Assembly (NCBI RefSeq): GCF_001426665.1
Contig: NZ_LMEY01000012.1
Coordinates: forward strand, 124,001 to 188,000
Reading direction: 5' to 3'
Origin: Rhizobium sp. Root1334
GTDB lineage: Bacteria > Pseudomonadota > Alphaproteobacteria > Rhizobiales > Rhizobiaceae
DNA: 64,000 nt
Part shown: positions 1-9,275 of the stretch, piece after piece
Layout of the letters: each line of letters starts with the position of its first letter
Numbering within the stretch: position 1 is the first letter of the stretch
Notes under the pieces: model-generated
Told to the model about the DNA's origin: nothing
Database searches by the model: none
What the model saw: only the letters and a program-made list of their open reading frames with translations
Translations under genes and position numbers: made by a program

Positions 1-115
1 AAAGACCGGTAACGCCAAGGCGCAAGGTTGGATTGACAAAACCCGATGCGCGGTCGGTCAACGTGTCGAGCGCAAGTTTTGCGTCGTCTGTGAAGCGGGT
101 CATGAATGGCGGCAA
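1..115 (-). CDS. YcjX family GTPase-like protein, 5' end only
   Basis: Only the first 38 codons lie in the window; the gene runs off the left edge. The translation from TTG at 113-115 begins L-P-P-F-M-T-R-F-T-D-D-A and continues to R-L-G-V-T-G-L. This matches the N-terminus remembered for rhizobial YcjX (DUF463) proteins, just before their P-loop. The TTG start is preferred because GAGG lies nine bases upstream; an in-frame ATG at 101-103 is the alternative. YcjX proteins are predicted P-loop NTPases of unclear role. The gene follows the SixA-like gene on the same strand after about 115 bases. The P-loop itself is outside the window. Confidence 0.6.
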   Translation of the reverse strand, partial: MPPFMTRFTDDAKLALDTLTDRASGFVNPTLRLGVTGL

Positions 116-230
116 GATTTCGGGCCTCGGATATACGTGCGATATGGCTTTCCTGCCATGTCTGTCGTTTGCGATATAGTGCGCCGGGGTGGTCGAATAA
201 AGGTTGCAACAGGCGGGTGGTGCGCAGAGT

Positions 231-761
231 TCACCGGCTATGAGTGTCCGGATCTAACCATGCGGCTAATATCCCAAGCGGTAGCCTGGTATCGGAGGGG
301 CGCACCTCGAAGTCGATGACAGCAAGCGCACCTGCAGGATAGCCGGCCGGGGCAGCTTTGGTTGCGGCCTCTTCGCCGAGAACCTCATTCAGGATCTCCT
401 CGATCACCGGATTATGCCCAACCACCATCAGCGCTGAAAGGGCCGGGGCCTGGCTGCTGATAATGTCGCGATAGACATTCGCTCCGCCGGCATAGAGCCC
501 GTCGATATAGCGGATCTCGAGGTCTTCTGACATTGCGCGCCGGAGAGCATCCGCCGTCTGGCGGCAGCGCACGGCGGTTGAGCAAAGAACAATATCTGGC
601 CTTAGGTCCTGATCTGCCGCCATGTCTGCGAGGACTTCGGCATCGGCAAAGCCCGCATCGTCCAGCGTCCTGTCGAAATCCTTCTGGCCCGGGAGGGCCC
701 ACGCGGCCTTGGCGTGCCGGAGAAGGAGGAGACGGAAAACCGGGGCAGACGCAGCGGGCAT
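231..761 (-). CDS. SixA-type histidine phosphatase family protein
   Basis: 176 residues. The N-terminus carries the histidine-phosphatase motif L-R-H-A-K, with R15 and H16 as the expected catalytic pair. R65 sits in S-T-A-V-R-C-R-Q-T-A, and the second catalytic histidine H116 sits in V-V-G-H-N-P. This arrangement and the short length fit the SixA branch, which removes phosphate from phosphohistidine on phosphotransfer domains. The start at 761 is chosen because AGGAAA lies just upstream and the longer reading frame upstream looks non-coding. It is probably co-transcribed with the ycjX-like gene that follows. The substrate cannot be told from sequence. Confidence 0.8.
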   Translation of the reverse strand: MPAASAPVFRLLLLRHAKAAWALPGQKDFDRTLDDAGFADAEVLADMAADQDLRPDIVLCSTAVRCRQTADALRRAMSEDLEIRYIDGLYAGGANVYRDIISSQAPALSALMVVGHNPVIEEILNEVLGEEAATKAAPAGYPAGALAVIDFEVRPSDTRLPLGILAAWLDPDTHSR

Positions 762-1245
762 GGTAAATTTCCTGGAAATGGCATCGCCACCCGAACCATC
801 AATCCCGGTAGCGGCATCGATGGTTCGGCTTTGTATGCGTTTTGTCCGCCGGGACTGCCGAAAGATCAAGCCGTGACGCCCCGTTTTCCAAAAGGGCCTC
901 GTCCAGGATTGGATTGATCGGTTCGAGCGGGAGTACAGCGAAGGGGGCTGGCGCAAATGAGGAAGAGAAAACTCTGCCTATTTGTTGTGCTGCGGAGAAC
1001 TCGAAAAAAGCCGGATCCGAACCTTTGCTCCGCCCAAGTTGCAGTTTTGGTCACAGATGCTGAACATCGTGCGCAAGACAATTTCGAGAAAAATCCCAAA
1101 TCTGTAATTTTGATGAAATATTAGCCTGTTAGCCTGTCAAGTAAGCAAGGCTTAAAAAACGGTGGGCTGTTTTTCAAAGACTTGAAACGGCGCGTGCATG
1201 GGTCTATACACCGCCGCACATGAGATGTTCTTCAGGAGAATCGCG
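762..1245. other. gene-free leader between SixA-like gene and dksA
   Basis: 484 bases separate the two divergent genes. The short reading frames here show no family resemblance and lack good ribosome-binding sites. An 8-base tandem repeat (TTAGCCTG twice, 1121-1136) lies about 110 bases before dksA. The last stretch is A/T-richer and presumably holds the dksA promoter and leader. I could not pick a confident promoter. Confidence 0.4.
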
Positions 1246-1665
1246 TTGAGTGAGAAGATCGATCTTAGTTCCTTTGTCTTGTCTGAGACCGAGGAATTCA
1301 TGAATACCAACCAGCGTGCATATTTTAGAGCAAAGCTGAACGCCTGGAAAAATGATATCCTCCGCGAGGCCCGGGAAACACTCGGACACCTGGCTGAGGA
1401 AAGTGCAAACCACCCTGATCTTGCAGACAGAGCATCATCGGAAACCGACCGGGCCATCGAGCTTCGCGCACGGGACCGGCAGCGCAAGTTGATCTCCAAG
1501 ATCGATGCGGCCCTTCAGAGAATTGATGAGGGTACGTACGGATACTGCGAAGAAACCGGTGAACCGATCGGGCTGAAGCGTCTTGACGCAAGGCCGATTG
1601 CAACCTTGTCGATCGAGGCTCAGGAGCGTCACGAGCGGCGGGAAAAAGTCTACCGCGACGAGTAA
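1246..1665 (+). CDS. dksA: DksA-family transcription regulator, cysteine-poor type
   Basis: 139 residues from a TTG start with AGGAG seven bases upstream; upstream ATGs lack this signal. DksA proteins enter the RNA polymerase secondary channel and, with ppGpp, reset rRNA and amino-acid promoters. The central region is a predicted coiled coil (about 20-90) rich in charged residues. The C-terminal globular part keeps the family pattern Y-G-Y-C-E, but of four zinc-binding cysteine positions only C101 remains; the others are T104, S122 and A125. Cysteine-poor DksA proteins are known in Alphaproteobacteria and can be functional without zinc. It is a single-gene unit ending in a strong hairpin terminator. 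Confidence 0.88.
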   Translation: MSEKIDLSSFVLSETEEFMNTNQRAYFRAKLNAWKNDILREARETLGHLAEESANHPDLADRASSETDRAIELRARDRQRKLISKIDAALQRIDEGTYGYCEETGEPIGLKRLDARPIATLSIEAQERHERREKVYRDE

Positions 1666-1684
1666 TCTTTTCAGTCACAAACAT

Positions 1685-1715
1685 AAAAACGGCGCGAGAT
1701 GATCGCGCCGTTTTT
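1685..1715. terminator. bidirectional terminator after dksA
   Basis: An 8-bp GC stem (CGGCGCGA at 1690-1697, TCGCGCCG at 1703-1710) encloses a 5-base loop. It is flanked by five A on the left and five T on the right, so it can end transcription of dksA on the plus strand and of the convergent FliO-like gene. Confidence 0.9.
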
Positions 1716-1768
1716 GCTTTGTGGCCATTGTCATTTGTGCTTGAGCCGAATGCCTGCAGCAGGTCGGT

Positions 1769-2827
1769 TCAGTTTTTGCGGTTTGCGGCAATCTCGTTCA
1801 GCATCCGGTTCATCTCGTCCTCAAGCGAAGGCTCTGTGCGGCCGCCCTGCGCCGGGCCAAGGCGTGGTTCCTGACGGATTGCCGGGTTGGGCGTAGCGGC
1901 GTACGCACGCGTTTCGCTATCGACGCGGACGGGGTCGGCGGTCAGCTTGCCAAGGTCACCGGTGATCTGGGCATCGAGAATACGTTCAAACTCGAGGGCG
2001 CTTGCGTCCTTCTGTGCTTGAGTATCTGGCAGGCTTTGCACGGCTTGTACTTGCGTTGCAGGGGTAACTGCAAGGGCAGGCGTCTGGGGCAAGGGCCGCT
2101 CTGTGGTGACGGATTGATTGGCTGCCAGCACCCGCGAACGCGCAGCATCCAGGATATCCTCCGGAGACCTGGCAGTCTCGATTGCGACAGGCGGCGGCGT
2201 GTTCGACGCGACGGGTTGCGGGCGAATTTGAGCCTGGGCTGGAATGGCCCGATCAAGAGGAGTCTGGCGTGGCGCGATGCTATCGGTTCGGGTTTGCACC
2301 GGCTGGACGGTTCTGGCCGGTGGCGTAGCAGCATCGGCGCTTTCACCATACAGAACTTGGCCCATGGCTGACACCGGTGCCGATTTGACCTCGGCCTGCG
2401 GGGTAGGGGCGAGGCGGCGTTCCGTGACGGGACGCTCTGCTGGTGGGCGCTCGGTGAGTGAGCGCTCTGCCGCTGGGCGTGCGGCAATGGCTGCATCGGC
2501 TGGTGGCTGTGCGATAGCAGCCTGCATCTGTGGCTGGGCGGTCGATGCAATGCGGCTTTCGATGACCACATCGGTCGGTCCGCCGATCATGATCAGGTGC
2601 TCGACATCATCGCGGCGCACCAGCACCAACCGTCTGCGTGTATCGATTGCCGCTGCATCGAGAACCGCCAGCCGCGGCTGCCGGTTCTTGCCGCCACGGA
2701 TGAAAGGCGAGGAGGGTCTGTTGCGCATGAACCGCAGCACGGCGACCAGGCAAAGCAGGCCGAGAGCAACAGCGCCCGCTGCAATAATGAAACGGGTACC
2801 GTTGTTGCCAACGATATCTTCGATCAT
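1769..2827 (-). CDS. FliO-like single-pass membrane protein, proline/alanine-rich tail
   Basis: 352 residues. One transmembrane segment lies at about 12-33, followed by a basic stretch. Residues 50-90 read L-V-L-V-R-R-D-D-V-E-H-L-I-M-I-G-G, similar to the cytoplasmic core of FliO, an accessory protein of flagellar export. The remaining 260 residues are low complexity, rich in A, P, Q and T, with repeats of the E-R-P type near 115-140, and are probably disordered. No flagellar genes are nearby. Remembered rhizobial homologues are annotated FliO-like on the basis of this core only, so a flagellar role is not proven. It is divergent from cckA. Confidence 0.55.
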   Translation of the reverse strand: MIEDIVGNNGTRFIIAAGAVALGLLCLVAVLRFMRNRPSSPFIRGGKNRQPRLAVLDAAAIDTRRRLVLVRRDDVEHLIMIGGPTDVVIESRIASTAQPQMQAAIAQPPADAAIAARPAAERSLTERPPAERPVTERRLAPTPQAEVKSAPVSAMGQVLYGESADAATPPARTVQPVQTRTDSIAPRQTPLDRAIPAQAQIRPQPVASNTPPPVAIETARSPEDILDAARSRVLAANQSVTTERPLPQTPALAVTPATQVQAVQSLPDTQAQKDASALEFERILDAQITGDLGKLTADPVRVDSETRAYAATPNPAIRQEPRLGPAQGGRTEPSLEDEMNRMLNEIAANRKN

Positions 2828-3163
2828 ATGCTGTACTCCTTCGTAAACCCGCGCCTTATGCCGAATTGACGGCTTTTTTCCGGTCGCAACAAACAGTGCC
2901 CGTCATTGTCGTAGCGCCAATGTAGCGCTGTTTCCAGCTTCGGCGAGGTTTTGCAGGACATTCCCTGTGAATTGACCGCAATGCCTTTCATAGAGATGCT
3001 TTCTGCTCTTCCCTGCGGCTGTTAAAGATGATTCTTGCTTGGTGTTTCGCGGGCCCGCCGGCGCGGGTGCAGATTTGCCCCGGCTACCGTTGAGACGAGC
3101 ATGAAGACCAAACCCGCACGCTCATACCGGACGTGCATGGCACGGTTGAAAAACGAGGGCCTT
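2828..3163. other. divergent intergenic region between FliO-like gene and cckA
   Basis: 336 bases between two divergent starts. It must hold both promoters. A 7-base direct repeat GTAGCGC occurs at 2911-2917 and 2922-2928, one helical turn apart. I found no clear CtrA half-site pair (TTAA-N7-TTAA) and no convincing -35/-10 pair. Confidence 0.35.
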
Positions 3164-5764
3164 ATGACGAAATTGCGGCAGGCAGGTGACTATCACATGC
3201 CGATTGTAGACCGTGGGACGCGGCCGGGAACGGTGCTGCGGATCATTCTGCTCGCCATCGTGCTGACAGCGTCCGCTGTCGCTTTCGTCCTCTTTAAGGA
3301 TCAACTGGAAAACCAGATTGTCCTCGGTATTCTCGGCGTGCTGGCCATGGTCGGCATCTTCTTCCTGGTCTCGTCGGTCATCGGCTTTATCGAGGTGATG
3401 CCGCAATCGCGCCCGGACGAGTTGGCGCGCGCCTTCCTTGACGGTCATCAGGACGGCACGCTGGTGACCGACCGCAAGGGCCGGATCATCTACGCCAATG
3501 CGGCTTATGGTGCGCTGACCGGCGCCACCAAGGCCACCGAAATCCAGTCGCTGGAAACGATCCTGTCGCGCAACCGCGAGGCGACGGAAGCGATCTACCG
3601 GCTCACCAACGGTCTGCACGAGGGCAAGGCCGGCCATGAGGAGTTCCGGCTTTTGAAGCCGTTGCGCTCGGGCGGCGGTTCGGCAGGTTCCGGCGCCCAT
3701 TGGTTCCGTTTGAAGGCACGCGTCCTGCCGCTCGAGGACGGTGGCCACAACCCGTTCTATATCTGGCAGATTTCCGACATCACCTCCGAGCGCGATGACC
3801 AGGAGCGCTTCTTCAAGGAACTGCAGAATGCGATCGATTATCTCGATCACGCGCCGGCCGGTTTCTTTTCGGCAGGCAAGAAGGGCGAGATTTTTTACGT
3901 CAATGCGACGCTTGCCGATTGGCTTGGTCTGGATCTGACCAAGTTCCAGCCGGGATCGATGACGATCGCCGATCTCGTCGCAGGCGAGGGGCTGGCATTG
4001 GTCCAGTCCGTGCAGGCCGAGCCCGGCCTGAAAAAGACCAAGACGCTCGATCTCGATCTGCGCAAGGTCAATGGCCAGAGCTTTGCCGTGCGCATGGTGC
4101 ACCGGGTTTCCTCTGCCCGCGATGGTGCTCCCGGCGAAAGCCGCACGATCGTTCTTGCCCGCTCCAACGACGATGAAAGCGATCAATCGGCCTCGATCGC
4201 GGCGATGCGATTTACCCGCTTCTTCAACAATACGCCGATGGCGATCGCCTCCGTTGATGGCGACGGCCGGATTCTGCGTACCAACGCGCCGTTCCTCAAA
4301 CTGTTCTCCGCCGTCGTTTCGCAGGATGACATGGAACATGGCGCGCTGCTGGAGGCTTTCGTTCACGGGACCGACCAGACGCGGCTGCGCGATGCGCTGG
4401 ATGCTGCCAAGGACCGGCAGGGCGATATCGCGCCGATCGATTCGCTTCACCCGACCGACGAGGCGCGGCATTTCCGCTTCTATGTAAACGCGGTCATCGA
4501 CCAGAGCGATCAGGCGCCGGAAGAGGCCGCGATCGTCTACGCGGTCGAGATTACCGAGCAGAAAGCGCTCGAAACCCAGATGGCGCAGACGCAGAAGATG
4601 AATGCTGTCGGCACGCTGGCGGGCGGTATTGCGCATGACTTCAACAACGTATTGACGGCGATCCTGCTGTCGTCCGACCATCTGCTTTTGTCGGCAAGAC
4701 CAGCGGATGCGAGTTTCGCCGATTTGATGGAGATCAAGCGCAACGCCAACCGGGCTGCCGTGCTGGTGCGTCAGTTGCTTGCGTTCTCGCGCAAGCAGAC
4801 GATGCGGCCGACCGTGCTGTCGATGACCGATGTCGTTGGCGACTTGCGCATGCTGGTCGACCGGATGACAGGAACCAATGTCAAGCTTGAGGTTGACTAC
4901 GGCCGCGACCTCTGGCCGGTGCGCACCGATCTTGGCCAGTTCGAGCAGGTTGTGCTCAATCTCGCGGTCAACGCGCGTGACGCCATGCCCAATGGCGGCG
5001 TCATCACGCTGCGCACCCGCAATCTGCCCGCAGCCGAAGTTGCAGCGCTTAATCTGCGCGAGCTTCCGGAAGACGACTACGTGATGGTTGAAGTGGCGGA
5101 TCAGGGGACCGGCATCCCCCCGGAAATCCTCGACAAGATTTTCGAACCTTTCTTCACCACCAAGGAAGTCGGCAAAGGGACCGGGCTTGGACTATCGATG
5201 GTCTATGGCATCATCAAGCAGTCCGGCGGCTACATCTATCCCGAATCCGAGGTCGGCAAGGGAACGACGTTCCGTATCCTGCTGCCGCGCTATATCGAAG
5301 AGCCGGCATTGCCGGGCGAAGCCGGCGAGGCGCAGGCCGCCGCAGCGCTCGCTGCAAAGGCCCCCGCCAAACCGGAACCGACGGACCTGACCGGAAATTC
5401 GGCGGTGGTTCTTCTGGTGGAAGACGAAGAGGCCGTGCGCCGCGGTGGCAAGCGCATGCTGGAAACGCGCGGCTATACCGTTCATGAGGCCGGCTCCGGC
5501 GTCGAGGCGCTCGAAGTCATGGAAGAGCTGAACGGTGCTGTCGATATCGTCGTATCCGATGTCGTCATGCCGGAAATGGATGGGCCGACGCTGCTGCGTG
5601 AAATCCGCAAGACCTATCCGGACCTCAAGTTCATCTTCGTCTCCGGTTATGCGGAAGATGCCTTTGCCAGAAACCTGCCGGCCGACGCCAAGTTTGGTTT
5701 TCTGTCCAAACCCTTCTCGTTGAAGCAGCTTGCTGTTGCTGTCCGGGAAATGCTTGACAGCTGA
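3164..5764 (+). CDS. cckA: CckA hybrid histidine kinase of the CtrA phosphorelay
   Basis: 866 residues. Two membrane segments (about 24-43 and 51-76) are followed by PAS-like domains from about 88 to 470. Next come a HisKA domain with the phospho-accepting H491 in G-G-I-A-H-D-F-N-N, an ATP-binding domain ([21 protein letters not shown]), and a C-terminal receiver with D799 in V-V-S-D-V-V-M-P. This order is typical of CckA, which passes phosphate through ChpT to the cell-cycle regulator CtrA and the protein CpdR. The start at 3164 has GAGGG upstream and matches remembered rhizobial N-termini; an extension to 3035 is possible but unlikely. It is transcribed alone. Confidence 0.93.
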   Translation: MTKLRQAGDYHMPIVDRGTRPGTVLRIILLAIVLTASAVAFVLFKDQLENQIVLGILGVLAMVGIFFLVSSVIGFIEVMPQSRPDELARAFLDGHQDGTLVTDRKGRIIYANAAYGALTGATKATEIQSLETILSRNREATEAIYRLTNGLHEGKAGHEEFRLLKPLRSGGGSAGSGAHWFRLKARVLPLEDGGHNPFYIWQISDITSERDDQERFFKELQNAIDYLDHAPAGFFSAGKKGEIFYVNATLADWLGLDLTKFQPGSMTIADLVAGEGLALVQSVQAEPGLKKTKTLDLDLRKVNGQSFAVRMVHRVSSARDGAPGESRTIVLARSNDDESDQSASIAAMRFTRFFNNTPMAIASVDGDGRILRTNAPFLKLFSAVVSQDDMEHGALLEAFVHGTDQTRLRDALDAAKDRQGDIAPIDSLHPTDEARHFRFYVNAVIDQSDQAPEEAAIVYAVEITEQKALETQMAQTQKMNAVGTLAGGIAHDFNNVLTAILLSSDHLLLSARPADASFADLMEIKRNANRAAVLVRQLLAFSRKQTMRPTVLSMTDVVGDLRMLVDRMTGTNVKLEVDYGRDLWPVRTDLGQFEQVVLNLAVNARDAMPNGGVITLRTRNLPAAEVAALNLRELPEDDYVMVEVADQGTGIPPEILDKIFEPFFTTKEVGKGTGLGLSMVYGIIKQSGGYIYPESEVGKGTTFRILLPRYIEEPALPGEAGEAQAAAALAAKAPAKPEPTDLTGNSAVVLLVEDEEAVRRGGKRMLETRGYTVHEAGSGVEALEVMEELNGAVDIVVSDVVMPEMDGPTLLREIRKTYPDLKFIFVSGYAEDAFARNLPADAKFGFLSKPFSLKQLAVAVREMLDS

Positions 5765-6011
5765 TCTGTAACCGCTGGCCATAGATAGATAGCAGATCAG
5801 GCACTTTCGAGCTCGGAATGCTGCCACAAACCGGCCGGGCGGCCGCCGCGTTAACCGTCCGCCGAGATAATTTTGGCGGGTCTTCCGCTGTCCTAAAAAG
5901 GCCTGTTTCGCGATTGCATCTACGGGTGTCCCGCGCTGCGCTCATCGTTCGAAGGGGTTCGCCCTCTGGTTCAAGCGTAGCGTTCAATCTCCCGATTTTG
6001 CGAGCGCACGA

Positions 6012-7085
6012 ATGAATTCAAAGCTAAGGATTGCAGTTCTTTTTGGTGGCCGTTCTGCCGAACATGATGTTTCGATTCTGTCGGCACGCAACGTATTCAA
6101 GGCGCTCGACACTGAAAAATACGATGTCGTGCCCATTCTGATCGACCATCAGGGAAAATGGCTCCTGCATGAGTTGCTCGACAGGGGCTTGCCCCATCCG
6201 CTCCCCACAGTGAACACGCAGGTTTGCCTTTTGCCCGGCGGCCGTGGTCGGCTTTTCGCCGTTCCCGAAGCTGGAAGTATCCGTGAACTGCCACCGGTCG
6301 ATATCCTGTTTCCGGTTTTGCATGGGCCGCATGGCGAAGATGGCTCAGTGCAGGGGCTTGCCGAGGTCGCGATGGTGCCGTTTGCCGGCTGCGGCATTCT
6401 GGGATCGGCGACTGCAATCGACAAGGATGTGGCCAAGCGCCTGTTAAGCGAAGCGGGATTGCCGGTGGCGCGTTCACTGACGTTCCACCGGGGCGACGCA
6501 CCCTCTTTCGATGAAGTCGTTGCAGCGCTAGGGCCGACGGTTTTCGTCAAGCCCGCCCGGCAGGGGTCGTCGGTGGGTGTCAGCAAGGCTCGAACGCAAG
6601 ACGATTTCCGGACAGCACTCGCGGAAGGCTTCCGCCACGATCAGAAAATCCTCGTCGAGGAGTTCATTCAGGGGCGGGAGATCGAATTTAGTGTTCTTGA
6701 GCAAGTTGACGGCACGCTGATCGCCTCGCTTCCAGGAGAAATCATCCCCGCCGGCGGCCATGGCTTTTATAGCTACGATGCCAAATACATCGACCCCGAC
6801 GGTGCCATTCTCAGTATTCCGGCTCTGTTGCCGGACGAAATCGCTGAAAAGCTGAGATCAATGGCGCAAGACGCTTTCAGGGCGCTTGGCTGTGACGGCA
6901 TGGCCCGTGTCGATTTTTTCGTGCGGGCGGATATGAGTGCTGTCATCAACGAGGTCAACACTATCCCCGGTTTTACCGATATCAGCATGTATGCCAAGGC
7001 TTTGGCCGCAAGCGGAATTGCCTATGCCGAAATCATCGACCGGCTGATCGCGCACGGGCTGGCTCGGGCAGGGCGGCAGGGCTGA
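6012..7085 (+). CDS. ddlA: D-alanine-D-alanine ligase A
   Basis: 357 residues, the usual length. ATP-grasp enzyme that joins two D-alanines for peptidoglycan precursors in the cytoplasm. Visible signatures are G-G-R-S-A-E-H-D-V-S at 12-21, P-V-L-H-G-P-H-G-E-D-G, the ATP-binding V-F-V-K-P-A-R-Q-G-S-S-V-G-V, the omega loop Y-S-Y-D-A-K-Y whose tyrosine marks D-Ala rather than D-lactate as acceptor, and E-V-N-T-I-P-G-F. The second ligase of rhizobia, ddlB, normally sits in the mur-fts cluster, so this is probably the separate ddlA copy. The ribosome-binding site is weak. A strong terminator follows directly. Confidence 0.92.
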   Translation: MNSKLRIAVLFGGRSAEHDVSILSARNVFKALDTEKYDVVPILIDHQGKWLLHELLDRGLPHPLPTVNTQVCLLPGGRGRLFAVPEAGSIRELPPVDILFPVLHGPHGEDGSVQGLAEVAMVPFAGCGILGSATAIDKDVAKRLLSEAGLPVARSLTFHRGDAPSFDEVVAALGPTVFVKPARQGSSVGVSKARTQDDFRTALAEGFRHDQKILVEEFIQGREIEFSVLEQVDGTLIASLPGEIIPAGGHGFYSYDAKYIDPDGAILSIPALLPDEIAEKLRSMAQDAFRALGCDGMARVDFFVRADMSAVINEVNTIPGFTDISMYAKALAASGIAYAEIIDRLIAHGLARAGRQG

Positions 7086-7088
7086 CGC

Positions 7089-7119
7089 ATCGGGGGCCGG
7101 TAGCCAGCCCCCGATTTTT
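7089..7119 (+). terminator. terminator after ddlA
   Basis: A 9-bp perfect stem (ATCGGGGGC at 7089-7097, GCCCCCGAT at 7107-7115) with a 9-base loop is followed by five T. It sits four bases after the ddlA stop and ahead of the convergent psuG stop. Confidence 0.9.
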
Positions 7120-7136
7120 CCGATGATCGATTTGAC

Positions 7137-8060
7137 TCAGACCAGTGCGACGGCAATCTCGGCTGCAAGCCGGGCATTGTTTTCGACCAGCGCGATATTG
7201 GTCTCGAGGCTGCGGCCGTCGGTCAGGCCGAAAATGCTGTCGAGCAGGTAAGGCGTGACCTTCTTGCCGGAAATCTCGTCGCGCTCGGCATTGTCGAGCG
7301 CCCGGGTGATGTAGATTTCCATCTCGTCGCGCGGGATTTCGCTGGCCTCCGGCACCGGGTTGGCAATCAGCATGCCGCCGTCGACGCCGAGCAGGTCGCG
7401 CATTTTCTGGAAATTGGCAATCGCGGCCGGGCTGTTGAGCATCAACGGGCTTTTCAGGCCACTATCGCGCGACCAGAAAGCCGGGAAGATTTCGCTGTCA
7501 TAGGTGACCACCGGAACCCCGCGTGTTTCCAGAACTTCCAGCGTCTTTGGAATATCGAGGATGGCTTTTGCGCCGGCGCAGACGACGATGACGCCAGTGT
7601 GGGCGAGCTCATCGAGGTCGGCAGAAATGTCAAAGCTCTCTTCGGCCTTGCGATGCACACCGCCGATGCCACCGGTGGCAAAAACGCGGATACCGGCACG
7701 GGCAGCCGCGATCATTGTCGCGGCAACGGTGGTGGCACCGGTGCGGCGCTCGGCGATCGCAAAGGCGAGATCGGCGCGCGACAGTTTCATCGCCCCTTCC
7801 GTCTGTGCCAAAGCCTCCAGTTGTGCATCTTCAAGGCCGATATGCAGGACGCCGTCGATGACCGCGATCGTGGCCGGTACGGCGCCTTCCTCGCGGATGA
7901 TCGCCTCGACGCTGCGGGCCATGTTGAGGTTGCCGGGGAAGGGCATGCCATGGGTGATGATGGTCGATTCCAGGGCGACGATGGCTGCGCCGCGGGCCTT
8001 GGCGGCCGCGACTTCGCTGGAATATTCCATCGGAAGCAGGGGGGAGAAGGGCTTGGTCAT
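7137..8060 (-). CDS. psuG: pseudouridine-5'-phosphate glycosidase
   Basis: 307 residues. The enzyme cleaves pseudouridine 5'-phosphate to uracil and ribose 5-phosphate, the second step of pseudouridine breakdown. The family signature A-L-E-S-T-I-I-T-H-G-M-P-F-P-G-N begins near residue 29, followed by the conserved F-A-T-G-G-I-G-G-V-H-R loop and C-A-G-A-K-A-I-L-D. The start at 8060 has AGGAT upstream; the 80 extra codons of the open frame are unrelated to the family. It lies 31 bases downstream of the kinase gene on the same strand, forming a two-gene catabolic operon. The older family name is IndA. Confidence 0.92.
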   Translation of the reverse strand: MTKPFSPLLPMEYSSEVAAAKARGAAIVALESTIITHGMPFPGNLNMARSVEAIIREEGAVPATIAVIDGVLHIGLEDAQLEALAQTEGAMKLSRADLAFAIAERRTGATTVAATMIAAARAGIRVFATGGIGGVHRKAEESFDISADLDELAHTGVIVVCAGAKAILDIPKTLEVLETRGVPVVTYDSEIFPAFWSRDSGLKSPLMLNSPAAIANFQKMRDLLGVDGGMLIANPVPEASEIPRDEMEIYITRALDNAERDEISGKKVTPYLLDSIFGLTDGRSLETNIALVENNARLAAEIAVALV

Positions 8061-8091
8061 CGCAGATCCTTTTTGGCGTTTTAAGGCGCGT

Positions 8092-9039
8092 TCATGACAG
8101 GATTTCGGCTGGTGGCACAAGCCGAATCGCTTCATCGAGCATCGGCCGCGACATTTTTTCCGATACGGCAAGCGGCGAACGCACGGTGATACCGGCGGCG
8201 GCAACACCGGAGCGAAGGCATATGTCGAGCGCTTTGCCTTCGACATAGGCCGACAGGAAACCGGCCGCAAGCGAATCGCCGGCGCCCGTGACGTCGGCAA
8301 GTGCATCAAGTTGTGGTGGTGCCACCGTCACCGTTCGCCCGTCCTGAAAGGCAATCGCGGGCTTGCCGCCACGAGTGATGACGCCGCCGGACAGGCCGGC
8401 CGCCTGGAGCATAATGGGCCATTCCGCCGCCGCCTCACTATCGCGGCCCGTCAACGCACGCGCCTCTGCCTCGTTCATGAAGAGAAAGTTGAGCCCTGGC
8501 AGGCTTTTCACCAGCCGCGTCACTTTCGCCGGCGAAATGGCGATGGCGGCGACCGGTTTTGATTCGGTATTCGCACGGGCAACCAGAGCGGTCAGCGTCT
8601 CCTCGGGGAGGTTCGCATCTGTGACGATCAGATCGCTCGACGAAATAATCTCGCGCATGGCTTTCTGCTGCAATCGCCTTGGAGAAAACAGCCGGTAAAG
8701 CTCCATGTCGGCAAGCGCGATCACGAGATTACCGTCGTTCTCCAGAATAGCCGTGTAGCTTGGCGTCTTGCGGTCAAGGAAGATGAACGGGCAATCGATA
8801 ACTCCGGCTTCGTTCGCTGCCCGGGCGACCATTTCGCCAACGGCATCGCCGCCGCGCGGGCTGATCATACGTACGTCAAGTCCAAGCCGCGCAAGGTTGC
8901 GGGCGGCATTGAACCCGCCGCCGCCGGCCTCTTCGAACCAGCTGCCGGGATTGCTTGATCCCGGCACGGTAGTGCCGAAAATACGAGCCCGGCGATCGAT
9001 ATGCGCGCCGCCAAAGATGGAAACTTGTCTGCCTGTCAT
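8092..9039 (-). CDS. psuK: pseudouridine kinase, PfkB family
   Basis: 315 residues. PfkB sugar-kinase fold: the N-terminal G-G-A-H-I-D signature, E-E-A-G-G-G-G-F-N-A-A-R-N for substrate binding, and the C-terminal D-V-T-G-A-G-D-S-L-A-A-G anion hole with the catalytic aspartate. PfkB kinases phosphorylate many sugars and nucleosides. The pseudouridine assignment rests mainly on adjacency to psuG; rhizobial psuK-psuG pairs are common. It is first in the operon and divergent from recA across 236 bases. Confidence 0.85.
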   Translation of the reverse strand: MTGRQVSIFGGAHIDRRARIFGTTVPGSSNPGSWFEEAGGGGFNAARNLARLGLDVRMISPRGGDAVGEMVARAANEAGVIDCPFIFLDRKTPSYTAILENDGNLVIALADMELYRLFSPRRLQQKAMREIISSSDLIVTDANLPEETLTALVARANTESKPVAAIAISPAKVTRLVKSLPGLNFLFMNEAEARALTGRDSEAAAEWPIMLQAAGLSGGVITRGGKPAIAFQDGRTVTVAPPQLDALADVTGAGDSLAAGFLSAYVEGKALDICLRSGVAAAGITVRSPLAVSEKMSRPMLDEAIRLVPPAEILS

Positions 9040-9133
9040 GCGTTTTCCTGTGTGCCGCTCCTAAGCGATTCGGTGGGCTGCGAGGTTGATATGTCTTTAG
9101 TTTCAGTTATTTCTGCAGAATACGAAATTCCCG

Positions 9134-9148
9134 GAACAAGAAAAGAAC
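9134..9148. promoter_or_regulatory. LexA (SOS) box, perfect match
   Basis: GAAC-N7-GAAC, the inverse of the alphaproteobacterial SOS consensus GTTC-N7-GTTC. It lies 127 bases before the recA start. Confidence 0.7.
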
Positions 9149-9190
9149 ATGCATCCATTTATGTTGTCGATTCAAGTCGATAGATAACTC

Positions 9191-9219
9191 TTGCGAAATG
9201 AGAACAAAAAGTGTACATA
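9191..9219 (+). promoter_or_regulatory. recA promoter with overlapping second LexA-like box
   Basis: TTGCGA at 9191-9196, a 17-base spacer and TACATA at 9214-9219 form a plausible sigma-70 promoter. Inside it, GAAC-N7-GTAC (9202-9216) differs from the LexA consensus at one base. Occupancy here would block polymerase, so this may be the main operator. Confidence 0.55.
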
Positions 9220-9275
9220 GCTTTCATCGGCAGCTTCATTGCCTCGGCAGGCTCCATAACCTAAAGGTGGATCAC

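Noticed and set aside
137..319. 60-residue plus-strand open frame at left edge
   Set aside because: Overlaps the SixA-like gene end, lacks a ribosome-binding site and resembles nothing known.
5765..6011. Possible terminator after cckA (TGATCTG/CAGATCA pairing)
   Set aside because: The stem is short, the loop is 24 bases and there is no T-tract.
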